Notes: generated by a model not told the origin, from the sequence alone. 64,000 nucleotides of DNA from Candidatus Sulfuritelmatomonas gaucii (GCA_900290245.1 OKRB01000078.1:1-64000), one strand, 5' to 3'; counted from the first letter of the stretch, positions 54,838 to 64,000 are shown. Program-made: numbers and translations.

Positions 54838-56052
54838 ATGTGGAATTCCGGGCCCTGTTCCCTTCATTCTTTGCCACCGCGCGCAGGCAAACCTCCCACG
54901 ATCCTCGTGGGTGTAACGCATTCGCAGACGTGTCTCGTCATGAGCGCGCGCCTCCGCACGCTGCGCGAAGCGGGCTTTCGCGTGTTGCTGGTTTCAAGCC
55001 CCGGCGATCTGCTTTGGAGCACTTCCGCCCGGGAACATGTGGAACCGATTGCAATTCCCATGCGACGCGCGATATCGCCATTCGCGGACATGGTAGCCTT
55101 ACTGCGCCTCTGGCGGCTCCTCGGCGACCGCAAACCAGACCTGGTCGAGTTCAGCACGCCCAAAGCGGGACTGCTGGGAATGCTGGCCGCCAAACTGCAC
55201 GGTGTGCCCCGGCGCGTTTACATGTTGCGCGGCCTTAAGCTGGAGACCTGCACCGGCCTCAAGCGTCACATTCTTGTTTGGGCTGAGCGCCTGGCAGCGG
55301 CCTGCGCGCACGTAGTATTGTGCAACAGCGAGAGCCTGCGTGCTGAAGCGGCGGCTCTGCGGCTGGCTCCAGTGAACAAACTGCACCTGCTGGGTGAGGG
55401 AAGTAGCCATGGTGTGGATAGTGAACGGTTTTCGCCTGGGCTCAGCCAGGTTCGCGCGCAAATGAGGATCGCGCAGGAGGCTTCGGTTGTTGGTTTCGTG
55501 GGGAGATTGACCCGGGACAAAGGCCTTCCTGAACTCGTGACGGCTTTTGATCTGATCTTGCGGGCCGAACCCTCCGCGCACTTGCTGCTTGTGGGGTGGT
55601 TCGATGCGTCAGAAGATACACTCGGCAGCAATCTTCGCGCCCGCATCCAAAGTCACCCGCGCATGCACTGCACGGGAATGGTCCGCGACACAGCACCATA
55701 CTACCGCGCGATGGATGTGCTGGTGTTGCCCACATGGCGCGAGGGGTTCCCGAATGTCGTCCTTGAGGCCGCAGCGACAGGAATTCCCGTCGTGACCACG
55801 GTCTGTACCGGTGCTCGCGATTCTGTTGTCCCCGAAGTCACGGGTCTGCTCATCCAGCCCGGCCACTCTGAAGCCATCTGTGAAGCAGTGCTGAAGATTG
55901 TTCGCAATCCACAGCGCAGCCGATGCATGGGGCAAGCCGCGCGCGCCTGGGTACTTGAGCACTACCCGGAAAAACTGGTTGTGAACTTCGCAGCGGACTA
56001 CTACCGCGAACTGCTTGAGATGCCGCCATTGGTCGAGCTTCAGCGCGCTTGA
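54838..56052 (+). CDS. GT4-family glycosyltransferase
   Basis: 404 residues. The N-terminal domain has VGVTHSQTCLVMSARLRTLREAGFRVLLVSSPG and EFSTPKAGLLGMLAAKL; the C-terminal domain has VVGFVGRLTRDKGLPELVTAF and PTWREGFPNVVLEAAATGIPVVTT. The pattern resembles capsule glycosyltransferases such as the PglA type. It diverges from the other glycosyltransferase, and its 3' end overlaps the converging gene at 56040. Confidence 0.9.
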   Translation: MWNSGPCSLHSLPPRAGKPPTILVGVTHSQTCLVMSARLRTLREAGFRVLLVSSPGDLLWSTSAREHVEPIAIPMRRAISPFADMVALLRLWRLLGDRKPDLVEFSTPKAGLLGMLAAKLHGVPRRVYMLRGLKLETCTGLKRHILVWAERLAAACAHVVLCNSESLRAEAAALRLAPVNKLHLLGEGSSHGVDSERFSPGLSQVRAQMRIAQEASVVGFVGRLTRDKGLPELVTAFDLILRAEPSAHLLLVGWFDASEDTLGSNLRARIQSHPRMHCTGMVRDTAPYYRAMDVLVLPTWREGFPNVVLEAAATGIPVVTTVCTGARDSVVPEVTGLLIQPGHSEAICEAVLKIVRNPQRSRCMGQAARAWVLEHYPEKLVVNFAADYYRELLEMPPLVELQRA

Positions 56053-56567
56053 TCCGACTCGTTCTGCCCGCCAAACAGATCGGGCTGCTCGCCGCCCGGT
56101 TTTGATGATTCGGCACGCTTGCGGCTTGCGGCTCCAATCAGGCTCAAGACCTCGAGGGACTGAATCGCCGATCGCGGCACATAAATCCTCTGGGTATTGG
56201 AGCGGGTATCTGGTGGGGTTAGAAGCAGTCCTGCGCCGTCGATGAGCGACCGATCATTCGCCGCCAGGCCCTCCAACTCGTCGCCGTCGTTCAACGTGAG
56301 GCGCAACCACAGTCCTGCGGTGCGCGGACGAATCGAGAATCGTTTGCGGAGGAGCCGCTCGGGGTTCGCCTGATCGGACGAACCGGTGGGCAGGTCGCGC
56401 ACGTAACAGACCCATTTGACCTGCCCCCAATGTACGCGCACCACTTTTCCGGTGAGATCCAGGATCTCGAGCTCAGGCTCCTGCTGGCCAAAGTCGGAGC
56501 CGGCGTGTCCGGCGAACCAGTCACGGGAAAACTTACTCACAATGACGGGTTTGCGTGCCGAGGCCAT
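56040..56567 (-). CDS. Conserved hypothetical protein with a small beta-domain
   Basis: 175 residues from the ATG at 56567 (the frame reaches 56609). The central part, ILDLTGKVVRVHWGQVKWVCYVRDL and LTLNDGDELEGLAANDRSLIDG, predicts small beta-barrels reminiscent of PilZ-like or DUF6982-type proteins. The C-terminal tail is hydrophilic. The role is unknown. It converges on the neighbouring glycosyltransferase with a 13-bp overlap. Confidence 0.7.
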   Translation of the reverse strand: MASARKPVIVSKFSRDWFAGHAGSDFGQQEPELEILDLTGKVVRVHWGQVKWVCYVRDLPTGSSDQANPERLLRKRFSIRPRTAGLWLRLTLNDGDELEGLAANDRSLIDGAGLLLTPPDTRSNTQRIYVPRSAIQSLEVLSLIGAASRKRAESSKPGGEQPDLFGGQNESDQAR

Positions 56568-56823
56568 CGCTCTGGATTGTCGCACGCGGCGCGCTAGACG
56601 TGCGGCCAACCTCTATTGCTTTGTTTGGCTCCCAGGATTCTGGTAACTCATACATTCCATGCGGTCCCACAGCAGAAAAAGTTGCAATTCCGGTGCAACA
56701 AACCTAGTCTTCCACCGCGACTTGTGTTAATGTACTGGTTTGCCATAGTTCGCAAGTGCGTCGTAAGGCCAGCATCATCAGAGACTTGGCGCAGGGTTGA
56801 AACGACGAATGACAGGATAGTGC

Positions 56824-58839
56824 ATGCCTGATTTTGTTTACTTGCTGGAAAATCGGCTTTCTGCCGATCAGCGCAACGCTCTCAGTCAGTTGCGTGCTGC
56901 CGCCCGCGATGCGGGAAGCATTCTTTTCCTCACCGGGGACGCGGTCCGGGATCTCACCAGTGGTCACGCCGTCAGAGACCTTGAGCTTGCGATTCACGGA
57001 AATGCCCTTAAGCTCAAGAAACCATTAGAAAAAATGGGCGGAAAAGTCTGGGGAGAAGAAGAGGCTACGCGCAGCCTGTATCTCTGCTTTCCGGGCACGG
57101 TTCGCGTTGACCTGGTGAGCACGCACGCCGTTGAGTATCCCAAGCCGGGCAAGCCCGTCTATCGGTTTGCATCCATCCAGGAAGACCTGCGCCGTCGGGA
57201 TTTTACGGTAAATTCCATGGCCATCTCGCTGAACGAGGGTTCGTACGGCCTGCTGATGGACCCGTTGAACGGCGCAGCGGACGTTGAGGCGCGGATTCTG
57301 CGTCTGGTGTCGAACTATGGGTTCATTGAGGACCCGTCTCTGATGATCCGCGCGATTCGATATCGCGCCCGGTTGAGCTGGGAGATGGATGCCCGGACGC
57401 AGGCTCGTTATGACAACGCCAAAACCGAGGGAACAATCGAATTCCTGTCGACCCATGCCCGCAGCCAGGAACTGGAACAGATCGGCCACGAGGAGGAAGG
57501 GCTAAAGGTATTGCGCGCGCTCGAGGCCGAGGGTTGGATGAAGGTGCTATTTCCGGCGTGGACCTCGGCCAAAGCGGATGAAGCGAAGCTTACCGCGCTC
57601 CACGACCTTGCGGTGGAACTACTGGTGCAGGGGGTTCACCCTGATATGTCGGCGGCGCAAATGCAATTGCTGACCGCCAAGATGCAATCGAAAGATCTGT
57701 CTGCACTCAAGAAGGCGCTGTTACGTCCCGGCTTCGTCTCGGAATGGAACGAATTGGACCGGCAGGCATCAGGCTTTGCCAAGGTGCTGCTTTCCAAGCA
57801 GAATGCGAAGCCTTCCGCGAGTTACAAGCTGTTCATGAGCTATGATCCAGAAGCAATTCTATGGCTTGGTTTTACCAGCAAAGATAAAGCAGTGCAGGAG
57901 CGCTTTAATCAGTTCCTCAAGGTCTGGCCTGAATTCCGCCAGCGGATTCCCTATTTGCTCATGCAGGAGATGCGCATCACGCCTGAACTGCCCAGCTATT
58001 CGGAAGTTGTCCAGAAGATCTTTCTCCAGTTGATCGACGGGCACCTGACAACACCGGAACAGATGCGAGCTTTCCTGGAATCGTTCTCTCCGCCCGCACC
58101 TCCGCCCCAGGTGACCATCAAGCGAACGAGGGCGCGGCGCTCCGAGGCGCGGGTGAAAGAACCGGCATTCGAGGAAGAATCGGAGGCCGAGGAGGGTATG
58201 GCAGCAGAAGAAGATCTGGAACCGATCGGCGCCGACGACGAAGAACTCGATATGGTACTGCCCAAGGGCGCGCTGGCCGTGGACATTGAGGACGAAGAAG
58301 AGGGCGAGGACGAGGACGACCTGGAGGGCGAAGAGGAAAAAGCGGCCGGCGCAGGGAAGAAGCGCGGCGCAGCTCCGGCGGCTGAGACGAAAGGCCAAAA
58401 GGCTTCCGCCGGCAAAGGGGCAAAGCCGCAAACCGCAAAGGTGGAGACCGCTCGTGTTACACCGGCAGCAAACGCGAAGTCCTTACCAGCGGCTGCGCCA
58501 AAGACGGCAGCGGCCAAACCCGCTGTGGCTCCCATGAAGGCTGCACCAGTCGTCGCGCAAAAGGCAGCCGCAGCGAAACCCGCTGTGGCTCCCACGAAGG
58601 CAAAACCCGCTGCTCCGAAACCACGGACCGTTCCGACCAAAAAGCCGACACCCATTGCAGCAAAAACCGCGAAGGGGAGTAAGCCCGCCGCGAAGCCGAA
58701 GCCTGCGGCCAAGGCGATTGCGAAAATAGCTGCCAAGCCGACCGGCAAACTCAAGCCATCGCGCCCGCACGCGAAACCGGCGAAAAAGGCGCACGCCAAA
58801 CCGTCTAAACCCGCGGCGCGAGTGTCAAAGAAGCGCTGA
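56824..58839 (+). CDS. CCA-adding enzyme/poly(A) polymerase-like protein with acidic and Lys/Ala/Pro-rich tail
   Basis: 671 residues. Residues 35-150 are a class II nucleotidyltransferase head (LTGDAVRDLTSG, QEDLRRRDFTVNSMAI), followed by the RNA-binding helices (YGFIEDPSLMIRAIRYRARL) to about residue 420. The catalytic DxD is Asp52-Leu-Glu54 here, an Asp-to-Glu change, and the usual GG before xVRD is GD. After residue 440 the protein is strongly acidic, and from about 505 it becomes a Lys/Ala/Pro repeat tail (AAKPAVAP, KAKPAAPK) like histone H1. Activity is uncertain; it may be a tRNA or RNA-binding paralogue rather than the cell's CCA enzyme. Confidence 0.85.
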   Translation: MPDFVYLLENRLSADQRNALSQLRAAARDAGSILFLTGDAVRDLTSGHAVRDLELAIHGNALKLKKPLEKMGGKVWGEEEATRSLYLCFPGTVRVDLVSTHAVEYPKPGKPVYRFASIQEDLRRRDFTVNSMAISLNEGSYGLLMDPLNGAADVEARILRLVSNYGFIEDPSLMIRAIRYRARLSWEMDARTQARYDNAKTEGTIEFLSTHARSQELEQIGHEEEGLKVLRALEAEGWMKVLFPAWTSAKADEAKLTALHDLAVELLVQGVHPDMSAAQMQLLTAKMQSKDLSALKKALLRPGFVSEWNELDRQASGFAKVLLSKQNAKPSASYKLFMSYDPEAILWLGFTSKDKAVQERFNQFLKVWPEFRQRIPYLLMQEMRITPELPSYSEVVQKIFLQLIDGHLTTPEQMRAFLESFSPPAPPPQVTIKRTRARRSEARVKEPAFEEESEAEEGMAAEEDLEPIGADDEELDMVLPKGALAVDIEDEEEGEDEDDLEGEEEKAAGAGKKRGAAPAAETKGQKASAGKGAKPQTAKVETARVTPAANAKSLPAAAPKTAAAKPAVAPMKAAPVVAQKAAAAKPAVAPTKAKPAAPKPRTVPTKKPTPIAAKTAKGSKPAAKPKPAAKAIAKIAAKPTGKLKPSRPHAKPAKKAHAKPSKPAARVSKKR

Positions 58840-58977
58840 AACAATCACAATTCAATGACCTGGCGATACCACCATCCTGTTGTGTGAAATGCGATAGGGA
58901 CGGGCTCGCAATTTGGGCAACGCACCGCCGGGTCCGGCGTCTAATCCAGAAGTGCCGCGTCGTCGGCAAATTACTGG

Positions 58978-60212
58978 ATGCAACCTACACGTCCCGAACG
59001 CCGCCCTGAGCTCGACGCCTTGCGTGGGCTTTTTCTTGTGTGGATGACACTGACTCATCTGCCTACGCATTTCAGCGATTTGATGAACAATCCTTTCGGG
59101 TTTTTTCATCGGCGGAGGGGTTCGTCATTATTTCGGCGGTGCTGGTGGGCCGGCTTACGATTCGCGAAACGCACGAGAATGCGACCGGAGTCCGCCTCCG
59201 CCTGTGGAAGCGTACACTCCAAATCTACGGCTATCACCTGTTGATGCTTGCGCTGGCGTTCACCGTCGCAGCGGCGTTCGCGGTTCACACGCACAGGGCG
59301 GCCATCAGCAATTTACTCAACTTCTATCTGGTACATCCGGTGGTAGCGATCGTGGGCTCCGTGCTGCTTCTCTATTGCCCGCCTCTGCTGGATATTCTGC
59401 CGATGTACGTGACATTCCTCTTTTTCACGCTGGTGCTGCTTACGGCCGCGGTTCGCTTCGGGTGGCGGCGCATTCTTCTGGCCAGCGGAGTTGTATGGAC
59501 GCTTGCCCAGTTCGGCCTGCGCGACCTGGTTCACAACTGGATCGTCCATCTCACGCATCTCCAGATTCCGCTGCAGGAGACTGGCTCCTTCAATCTGTTC
59601 GCATGGCAAGCGATCTGGATTGCGGGACTCTGGCTCGGCGCCCGGTTAGCCTTTCATAAACCGATCCTGCGCAAAGTTCCCGGCTGGGTGGCTGCGTGTT
59701 GTTGCTTCATCTGCCTGTTCTTCATTGGGGTTCGTTACAGTTGGCTGGGCCCCCATCTCACACAACAGGCTTTCGGTATCCAGCTCGACAAGTGGCAGCT
59801 CGGGCCGTTGCGGATGGTCAACATGGTGTCGTTCGCGATCGTTCTTTACTGGATGCGGAAGTACCTGCTGCAATGGGTGGCGACAGAGCCGTTTCTTACG
59901 CTGGGCAAGGCGTCGCTCCATGTTTTTTGCACGCACGTCGTTTTCGTCTTCATCGGCCTCGCTTTCCTGGTTCGCGATGTTGGCCAGGACGTCTCCGCCC
60001 CCGCCGAGCAGCTTCACGGCGCTTCTGCCGCCATCCTGCTGCTGGTCACGTTCACAGGATTGATCCTGGTCGCCATCCGCCAGGTCCGCAAGCGGCGGTC
60101 CAGCCGCCGGGGCCCTCCACCGCAGAGTAAGACTCCGGAATCGACAAGTGAGCCTGAAGCCGGCGAACCTCAGAGCTGTGCAGAACTCACGGCAACGGAT
60201 TCGGCTGCCTGA
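58978..60212 (+). pseudogene. opgC: OpgC-like membrane acyltransferase, single-base frameshift
   Basis: The first frame gives RPELDALRGLFLVWMTLTHLP and NNPFGFF. The second continues SSAEGFVIISAVLVGRLTIRE through ten membrane spans to residue 411 or so, ending in a Pro/Ser-rich tail. The break is at a run of six T (59100-59105): one extra base there would restore GFFSSAEGF. OpgC-type proteins succinylate or otherwise modify periplasmic glucans or polysaccharide. A homopolymer error is the simplest reading. Confidence 0.88.
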
Positions 60213-60417
60213 TCTTCGGCGCCTAGCGGTTGCCCGATCATGATGTGCAACGGCGGAGTCACGTTCGTTTCAAGTTCGATCCCATTTATCGAGGCTTACG
60301 GGCCCCAAATTCATCAAACGTTTGCATTCTATTTGCCTCGTTGCATTACTCTGTTCTTGGTTCCCTGCGGTCGACGCATCCCGAGCATTGAAAGGCCGCG
60401 GGACGAGGACTGACAGT

Positions 60418-61116
60418 TTGAGCCAATCCGTATTTGTTCTGGAAGATGACGCCGATATCGCGCGGCTGGTGCAACATCACCTTGAAGCGGCAGGATTCGA
60501 GGCCCGCCTCTATTACACCCCGACTAGCGTGATACCCGACGCTGAACGTAAACCACCCGCCTTGTTTCTTCTCGACATCATGGTCCCCGGCGGGGACGGG
60601 CTGGATGTGTGCCGGCGTTTGCGCAATCACGCCGGCCTCTCCACGATTCCGATTATTTTTCTGACCGCGCGCGCGGGTGAAAACGACCGCGTTCTCGGTC
60701 TTGAGCTGGGCGCCGACGATTACATTACCAAGCCTTTTTCGACGCGCGAACTGGTTGCCCGGGTCAAAGCTGTCCTGCGCCGTTTTGAGCGACCCACCAC
60801 GCCCTCCATCATCAGTTTTGAAGAGGTCATCATCGACGCGGGCGCGATGCAGCTTAAGGTTCGCGGCGAGCTTACTACAACTACAGCGACGGAGTTTCGC
60901 CTGCTCGACTATCTTGCACGGCATCCCGGGCGCGTCTTCAGCCGCGATCATCTTCTTGACGCGGTGTGGGGCGACGCCCGCTTCGTCACTCCCCGGTCTG
61001 TGGACGTGTATGTACGCCGTATCCGTGAGAAAATCGAGATCGACCCAGAAAATCCGCGCTATCTGAAGACCGTGCGCGGGGCCGGGTATCGCTTCGAACT
61101 ACCCAAAGGCGAATAA
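60418..61116 (+). CDS. phoB: OmpR/PhoB-family response regulator
   Basis: 232 residues from a TTG about eight bases after GAGGAC; the frame reaches 60322 but the receiver starts here (SQSVFVLEDDADI). The phosphoacceptor is Asp53 (LFLLDIMVPGGDGL) with the Lys of DDYITKPFS. The winged helix has TATEFRLLDYLARHPGRVFSR and PRSVDVYVRRIREKI, ending in AGYRFEL. A histidine kinase gene follows after 121 bp. PhoB naming is by resemblance; no phosphate genes are in view. Confidence 0.85.
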   Translation: MSQSVFVLEDDADIARLVQHHLEAAGFEARLYYTPTSVIPDAERKPPALFLLDIMVPGGDGLDVCRRLRNHAGLSTIPIIFLTARAGENDRVLGLELGADDYITKPFSTRELVARVKAVLRRFERPTTPSIISFEEVIIDAGAMQLKVRGELTTTTATEFRLLDYLARHPGRVFSRDHLLDAVWGDARFVTPRSVDVYVRRIREKIEIDPENPRYLKTVRGAGYRFELPKGE

Positions 61117-61134
61117 AAGCAAGACGCTAGCCTC

Positions 61135-61231
61135 CAGCTTCTAGCCAGTGAACGCTGGGATCAGTCGTCGCATGAAACCCGCAATCATCGCAAGGGCAGA
61201 AAAGGAGCTAGCAGCTAGAAGCTAGAAGCTG
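61135..61231. repeat. Inverted AGCTAGAAGCTG-type repeat between regulator and kinase genes
   Basis: CAGCTTCTAGC at 61135-61145 is the exact reverse complement of GCTAGAAGCTG at 61221-61231. The right side also holds tandem partial copies (GCTAGCAGCTAGAAGCTAGAAGCTG region from 61207). Folding would make a long-loop hairpin ending six bases before the kinase start codon, where it could affect kinase translation. Confidence 0.6.
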
Positions 61232-61237
61232 TTTTCT

Positions 61238-62671
61238 ATGACCTCCAAAGTATTCACCAAGCTGCTCGGGCTTTTCATCCTCCTCCTCGTTGCGCAAACG
61301 GTGGTGATGGAATTCATTTTTCACAGCTTTGTGGAGCATGCGGAGTCAGGCACGATGCGTTCGATTGGACGTGAAGCTTTGTGGGCCGGCTGCATCGCAC
61401 TGGCCATTGCCATTCCGCTGGCAGCCTGGGTGGCGAGCCGGCTCTCCCATCGCCTGCAGCGCGTCGTGGATTTTGCCCGCCGCATCGCGGGTGGGGAACT
61501 CTCCGCGCGCCTTCCCGCCGAAGGCAAGGACGAACTCTCGCTGATGGAGTCGGCCCTCAATCAGACCGCCGAGCGCCTCGGCAACAACTTCACCGAGCTC
61601 GAAAGCGGGCGCGACGAACTGGCGGTGATGCTCGACTCGATGCAGGAGGCCGTGGTTGCGATCACTCCATCGGGATACATCCGGTGGTCAAACGCCGTGA
61701 TGCAGAGTATCGCCGGCCCACGCCTGGTCGCCGGCCGGCCACTGGTTCACTCCGTTCGCGATCCGGAGCTACTCGCATGCGTCCGCGGCGTGCTTGAACG
61801 GCGCGAACTCTGCGTTGGCCGCGCCAGCCTGCTCGCTCCCGGGCGCGTCTTCGAGATCAATGCCGCCCCGCTGCCCTCCGGCGGCGCGCTGGTTGTCCTT
61901 CACGACGTGACCAGCATCGAGATTGCGCAAAAATCACGGCGCGAATTCGTGGCCAACGTCAGTCACGAACTGCGCACGCCGCTCACTTCGATCCAGGGCT
62001 ATGTTGAAACCCTTATCGAAGATCCCAACCCGAGCCCCGAAACTACTTTGGAATTTCTCGGCGTGATCCTGAAGAACGCCAGCCGCATGAACCGGCTCAC
62101 TGAAGATCTGCTGGCCCTGGCCAGCGTGGAGAGCCCGGATTACAAGCTCTCGCTCCAGCCTGTGCGCGCCAGCGTTCTGCTGCAGGACGCCATTGATTCG
62201 CTCGGCGGCATGGTCGTGGATTCCGGCGTGAAGCTGCAGTCGGCCGGCGCGCCCGACTCGCTGGTGATGGCCGATCCCGACGCCATGCACCAGGTTTTCG
62301 GCAACCTGATGGAGAACGCGCTCAAATACGCGCAATCCGGCCAGCGCATCCGCACCGGCGCGCGCCAGCTTGCATCTGAAGTGCAGTTCACCATTCAAGA
62401 TTTCGGCCCCGGCATCGCATCAGAGCATCTCGAGCGCATCTTCGAGCGCTTCTACCGCGTCGACAAGGCGCGTTCGCGTGAATCTGGAGGCACGGGACTC
62501 GGCTTGGCCATCGTTAAGCACATCGTGCAGGCCCATGGCGGGCGCATCTGGGCTGAAAGTGAGCTTGGCAATGGAGCCAGCTTCCACTTCACGCTGCCGC
62601 TGGCGCCTGCTCCGCAAAGCGCGCCACAGCCGCAGCCCGCGCAGCAAACGCCAGCGACCTCCGGCGTGTGA
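61238..62671 (+). CDS. phoR: PhoR-like sensor histidine kinase
   Basis: 477 residues. Two membrane spans (about 8-28 and 48-66) are followed by a HAMP domain, a PAS domain (VMLDSMQEAVVAITPSGYI) and HisKA (FVANVSHELRTPLTSIQGY, His243). The HATPase has NLMENALKYA, DFGPGI and GGTGLGLAI. A Pro/Gln tail closes the protein. Typical PhoR layout. It pairs with the regulator upstream. Confidence 0.92.
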   Translation: MTSKVFTKLLGLFILLLVAQTVVMEFIFHSFVEHAESGTMRSIGREALWAGCIALAIAIPLAAWVASRLSHRLQRVVDFARRIAGGELSARLPAEGKDELSLMESALNQTAERLGNNFTELESGRDELAVMLDSMQEAVVAITPSGYIRWSNAVMQSIAGPRLVAGRPLVHSVRDPELLACVRGVLERRELCVGRASLLAPGRVFEINAAPLPSGGALVVLHDVTSIEIAQKSRREFVANVSHELRTPLTSIQGYVETLIEDPNPSPETTLEFLGVILKNASRMNRLTEDLLALASVESPDYKLSLQPVRASVLLQDAIDSLGGMVVDSGVKLQSAGAPDSLVMADPDAMHQVFGNLMENALKYAQSGQRIRTGARQLASEVQFTIQDFGPGIASEHLERIFERFYRVDKARSRESGGTGLGLAIVKHIVQAHGGRIWAESELGNGASFHFTLPLAPAPQSAPQPQPAQQTPATSGV

Positions 62672-62686
62672 CCGGGCGCCGGAGGT
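62657..62686. terminator. Strong GC hairpin at the end of the kinase gene
   Basis: A 10-bp perfect stem ACCTCCGGCG / CGCCGGAGGT with a 10-base loop that includes the stop codon. No T-run follows on either strand, so it is a possible terminator or mRNA 3'-end stabiliser between two converging genes, not a standard rho-independent terminator. Confidence 0.4.
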
Positions 62687-62734
62687 GTCAGCGCTCCAGG
62701 ACCTGGTCAGAAGGCTACGCCGCTTCCGCGAAGG

Positions 62735-64000
62735 CTAACGAATCACGAGGCGCACGCCAAAGTTGGGAAAGATGGAGATCTGGTACAACTCCTGCACCGG
62801 AACGGAGGTGTGCCAGGTGTTGAAGCGCGGCATCCACACGTAGGAGAGGAAATTCGACCGATTGAGGAGATTCTCGACTCCGCCGCAGAATTCGAGGCGG
62901 AACCCGTGCAGCGCGACGTCCTTGTTGATCTGCGCGTCGAGCCGGCTGTAGTAGGGGGCGCGAAGCGCGTTCATTTGCACAACGTCGTAGATGGGACGGT
63001 TCTGGGCCATGGAATCGGGAAGGTCGAAGGGCGTGTAGGGACGGCCGGTTGTGTATCCGTAGCGGCCAGAGATTTCGTAGCCGTGCCCAAGGCGCTCGAG
63101 CGCTGCCGCATTCACAATCCACGGGTAGTCGAAGTTGCTTGGCCTGGGGATTCCATCTAGCCCGGCGAATTTAGCGCGCGCATAGGCTGCCGACGCGCGC
63201 ATAGTGAAACGCGATCGAATGCGCGTGATGTCTGAGACCTCGATTCCAGCAGAACTGCCGCGGCCTGCGCTGTTCATCGGCAGCCACACGAACTGCTGCC
63301 CGAGCATGTCGACCATGTCGTGCAGAGTCACCGAGGGATATTCGGTGGAGGCCGGTGTGTCGCGATATTGCTTGTTGTAAGCTTCCACGCGAATCTGCGA
63401 TCCCGGCACAAGCGAGAAGTCGAAGCCGGCGACTTCATGAGTCGCACGCATTGGCTGCATCGAGTGGTTACCCGGATAAGCCACGAGGTACACGTAAGGG
63501 GGCATCTGCGCGTACTGCGCAAACGCAAGATGAAGATCCAAAGATTCTGTGGGCTGGAATCTCATGCTCACGCGCGGAGTCAAAGTGGTATGACTACCGA
63601 AGGCAAAGGTCTGCAGGCGTGTTCCAGCGCTGAACGAGAGGGCATGGGTCGGACGTGCGGAGAGCTGCAGGTAAGAGCCAGTTTCCGCAGTCGAGAAATC
63701 CGATGCGAAGGATGTGGAATCGGATCGGTACGGTGTGGCGGAATAGGGCGAATAGGCGCCGATCGGTTGATCGATGTTGTAGTGCGGCCGTTGGAGCCAC
63801 AGGGCGCTTCCGGCCGAGATCGTGACGCGCGACTTTTCCTGCTCGAAGCGGTAACCCACGGTAGTGAATGCCGAATTCGAATGTTCTGAGTAGATCGGGA
63901 CAGACTGGCTGATAGTCGCGGGGTCGGGGCAGGTTCCCTGGACGACGGCTGATTCGGCGAGATTGCCCGGATCGAGGATCTGGTCCTGCTGGTGGATATG
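62735..64000 (-). CDS. TonB-dependent receptor, C-terminal part
   Basis: 422 residues visible; the gene runs off the right edge and its start is outside the window. The sequence is a beta-barrel with repeated aromatic strands (YEISGRYGYTTGRPYTPF, YYSRLDAQINKDV, FRLEFCGGVENLLNRSNF) and an end like TonB-type receptors (FPNFGVRLVIR). The plug domain is not present here, so assignment rests on the barrel. Substrate unknown. Confidence 0.8.
   Translation of the reverse strand, partial: HIHQQDQILDPGNLAESAVVQGTCPDPATISQSVPIYSEHSNSAFTTVGYRFEQEKSRVTISAGSALWLQRPHYNIDQPIGAYSPYSATPYRSDSTSFASDFSTAETGSYLQLSARPTHALSFSAGTRLQTFAFGSHTTLTPRVSMRFQPTESLDLHLAFAQYAQMPPYVYLVAYPGNHSMQPMRATHEVAGFDFSLVPGSQIRVEAYNKQYRDTPASTEYPSVTLHDMVDMLGQQFVWLPMNSAGRGSSAGIEVSDITRIRSRFTMRASAAYARAKFAGLDGIPRPSNFDYPWIVNAAALERLGHGYEISGRYGYTTGRPYTPFDLPDSMAQNRPIYDVVQMNALRAPYYSRLDAQINKDVALHGFRLEFCGGVENLLNRSNFLSYVWMPRFNTWHTSVPVQELYQISIFPNFGVRLVIR

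Noticed and set aside
57996-58844. Minus-strand 282-codon frame rich in Gly, Phe and Ala
   Set aside because: It is the antisense of the repetitive Lys/Ala/Pro tail; such low-complexity DNA gives long open frames on both strands.

Overview
The window is GC-rich, densely coded chromosomal DNA from a Gram-negative bacterium: it has a TonB-type outer-membrane receptor, a Wza/OPX export domain, an OpgC-like protein and an M13 metallopeptidase. Gene content, REP-like hairpins and many GTG/TTG starts recall Acidobacteriota (Terriglobia). That placement is from memory of family distributions and was not tested. No rRNA, tRNA or CRISPR array was seen.

Layout. (1) 82-11642, minus strand: a nearly complete purine/ureide degradation cluster. 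It encodes a three-subunit xanthine dehydrogenase, urate oxidase, HIU hydrolase, OHCU decarboxylase, allantoinase, two M20 amidohydrolases, ureidoglycine aminohydrolase and an amidase. Together they would take xanthine through urate and allantoin to glyoxylate, CO2 and ammonium. (2) 11780-17492: an orphan receiver, a nitrate/taurine-type ABC importer whose fused permease is broken, a Phd antitoxin with a frameshifted PIN toxin, and a Gfo/Idh/MocA oxidoreductase. (3) 17520-24861: a Kdp potassium system with a short KdpD divergent from kdpE, then a 28-codon ORF and kdpF-A-B-C; kdpB is interrupted by a perfect 32-bp tandem duplication. (4) 24940-35148: recR-ybaB-dnaX, a TPR lipoprotein-like or periplasmic protein, prepilin peptidase, mazG, a GNAT plus OSBS/NSAR enolase-family pair, and an M13 peptidase. 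(5) 35277-43551: an envelope protein, ribokinase with a sugar/nucleoside-type permease, an AsmA-like protein, and an ETF (EtfAB) with a membrane FeS partner resembling ETF:menaquinone oxidoreductase. (6) 43678-56052: an exopolysaccharide region with an epimerase, a one-chain fusion of Wzz-type co-polymerase and Wza-type export domains, a broken Wzy/ligase, a MurJ/Wzx-like flippase, a DUF2334 deacetylase and three glycosyltransferases. (7) 56824-64000: a CCA/poly(A)-polymerase-like protein with a histone-H1-like tail, an OpgC-like protein, a PhoB/PhoR-like pair, and the C-terminal part of a TonB-dependent receptor cut by the window edge.

A recurring oddity is frame disruption. Six otherwise recognisable genes are split: the ABC permease near 15290, PIN toxin near 16070, kdpB at 22484-22547, O-antigen ligase near 48730, glycosyltransferase near 52390 and opgC near 59105. 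The causes look mixed (deletions, a tandem duplication, single-base slips). Real decay or slippage mutation and draft-assembly error are both possible, and reads would separate them.
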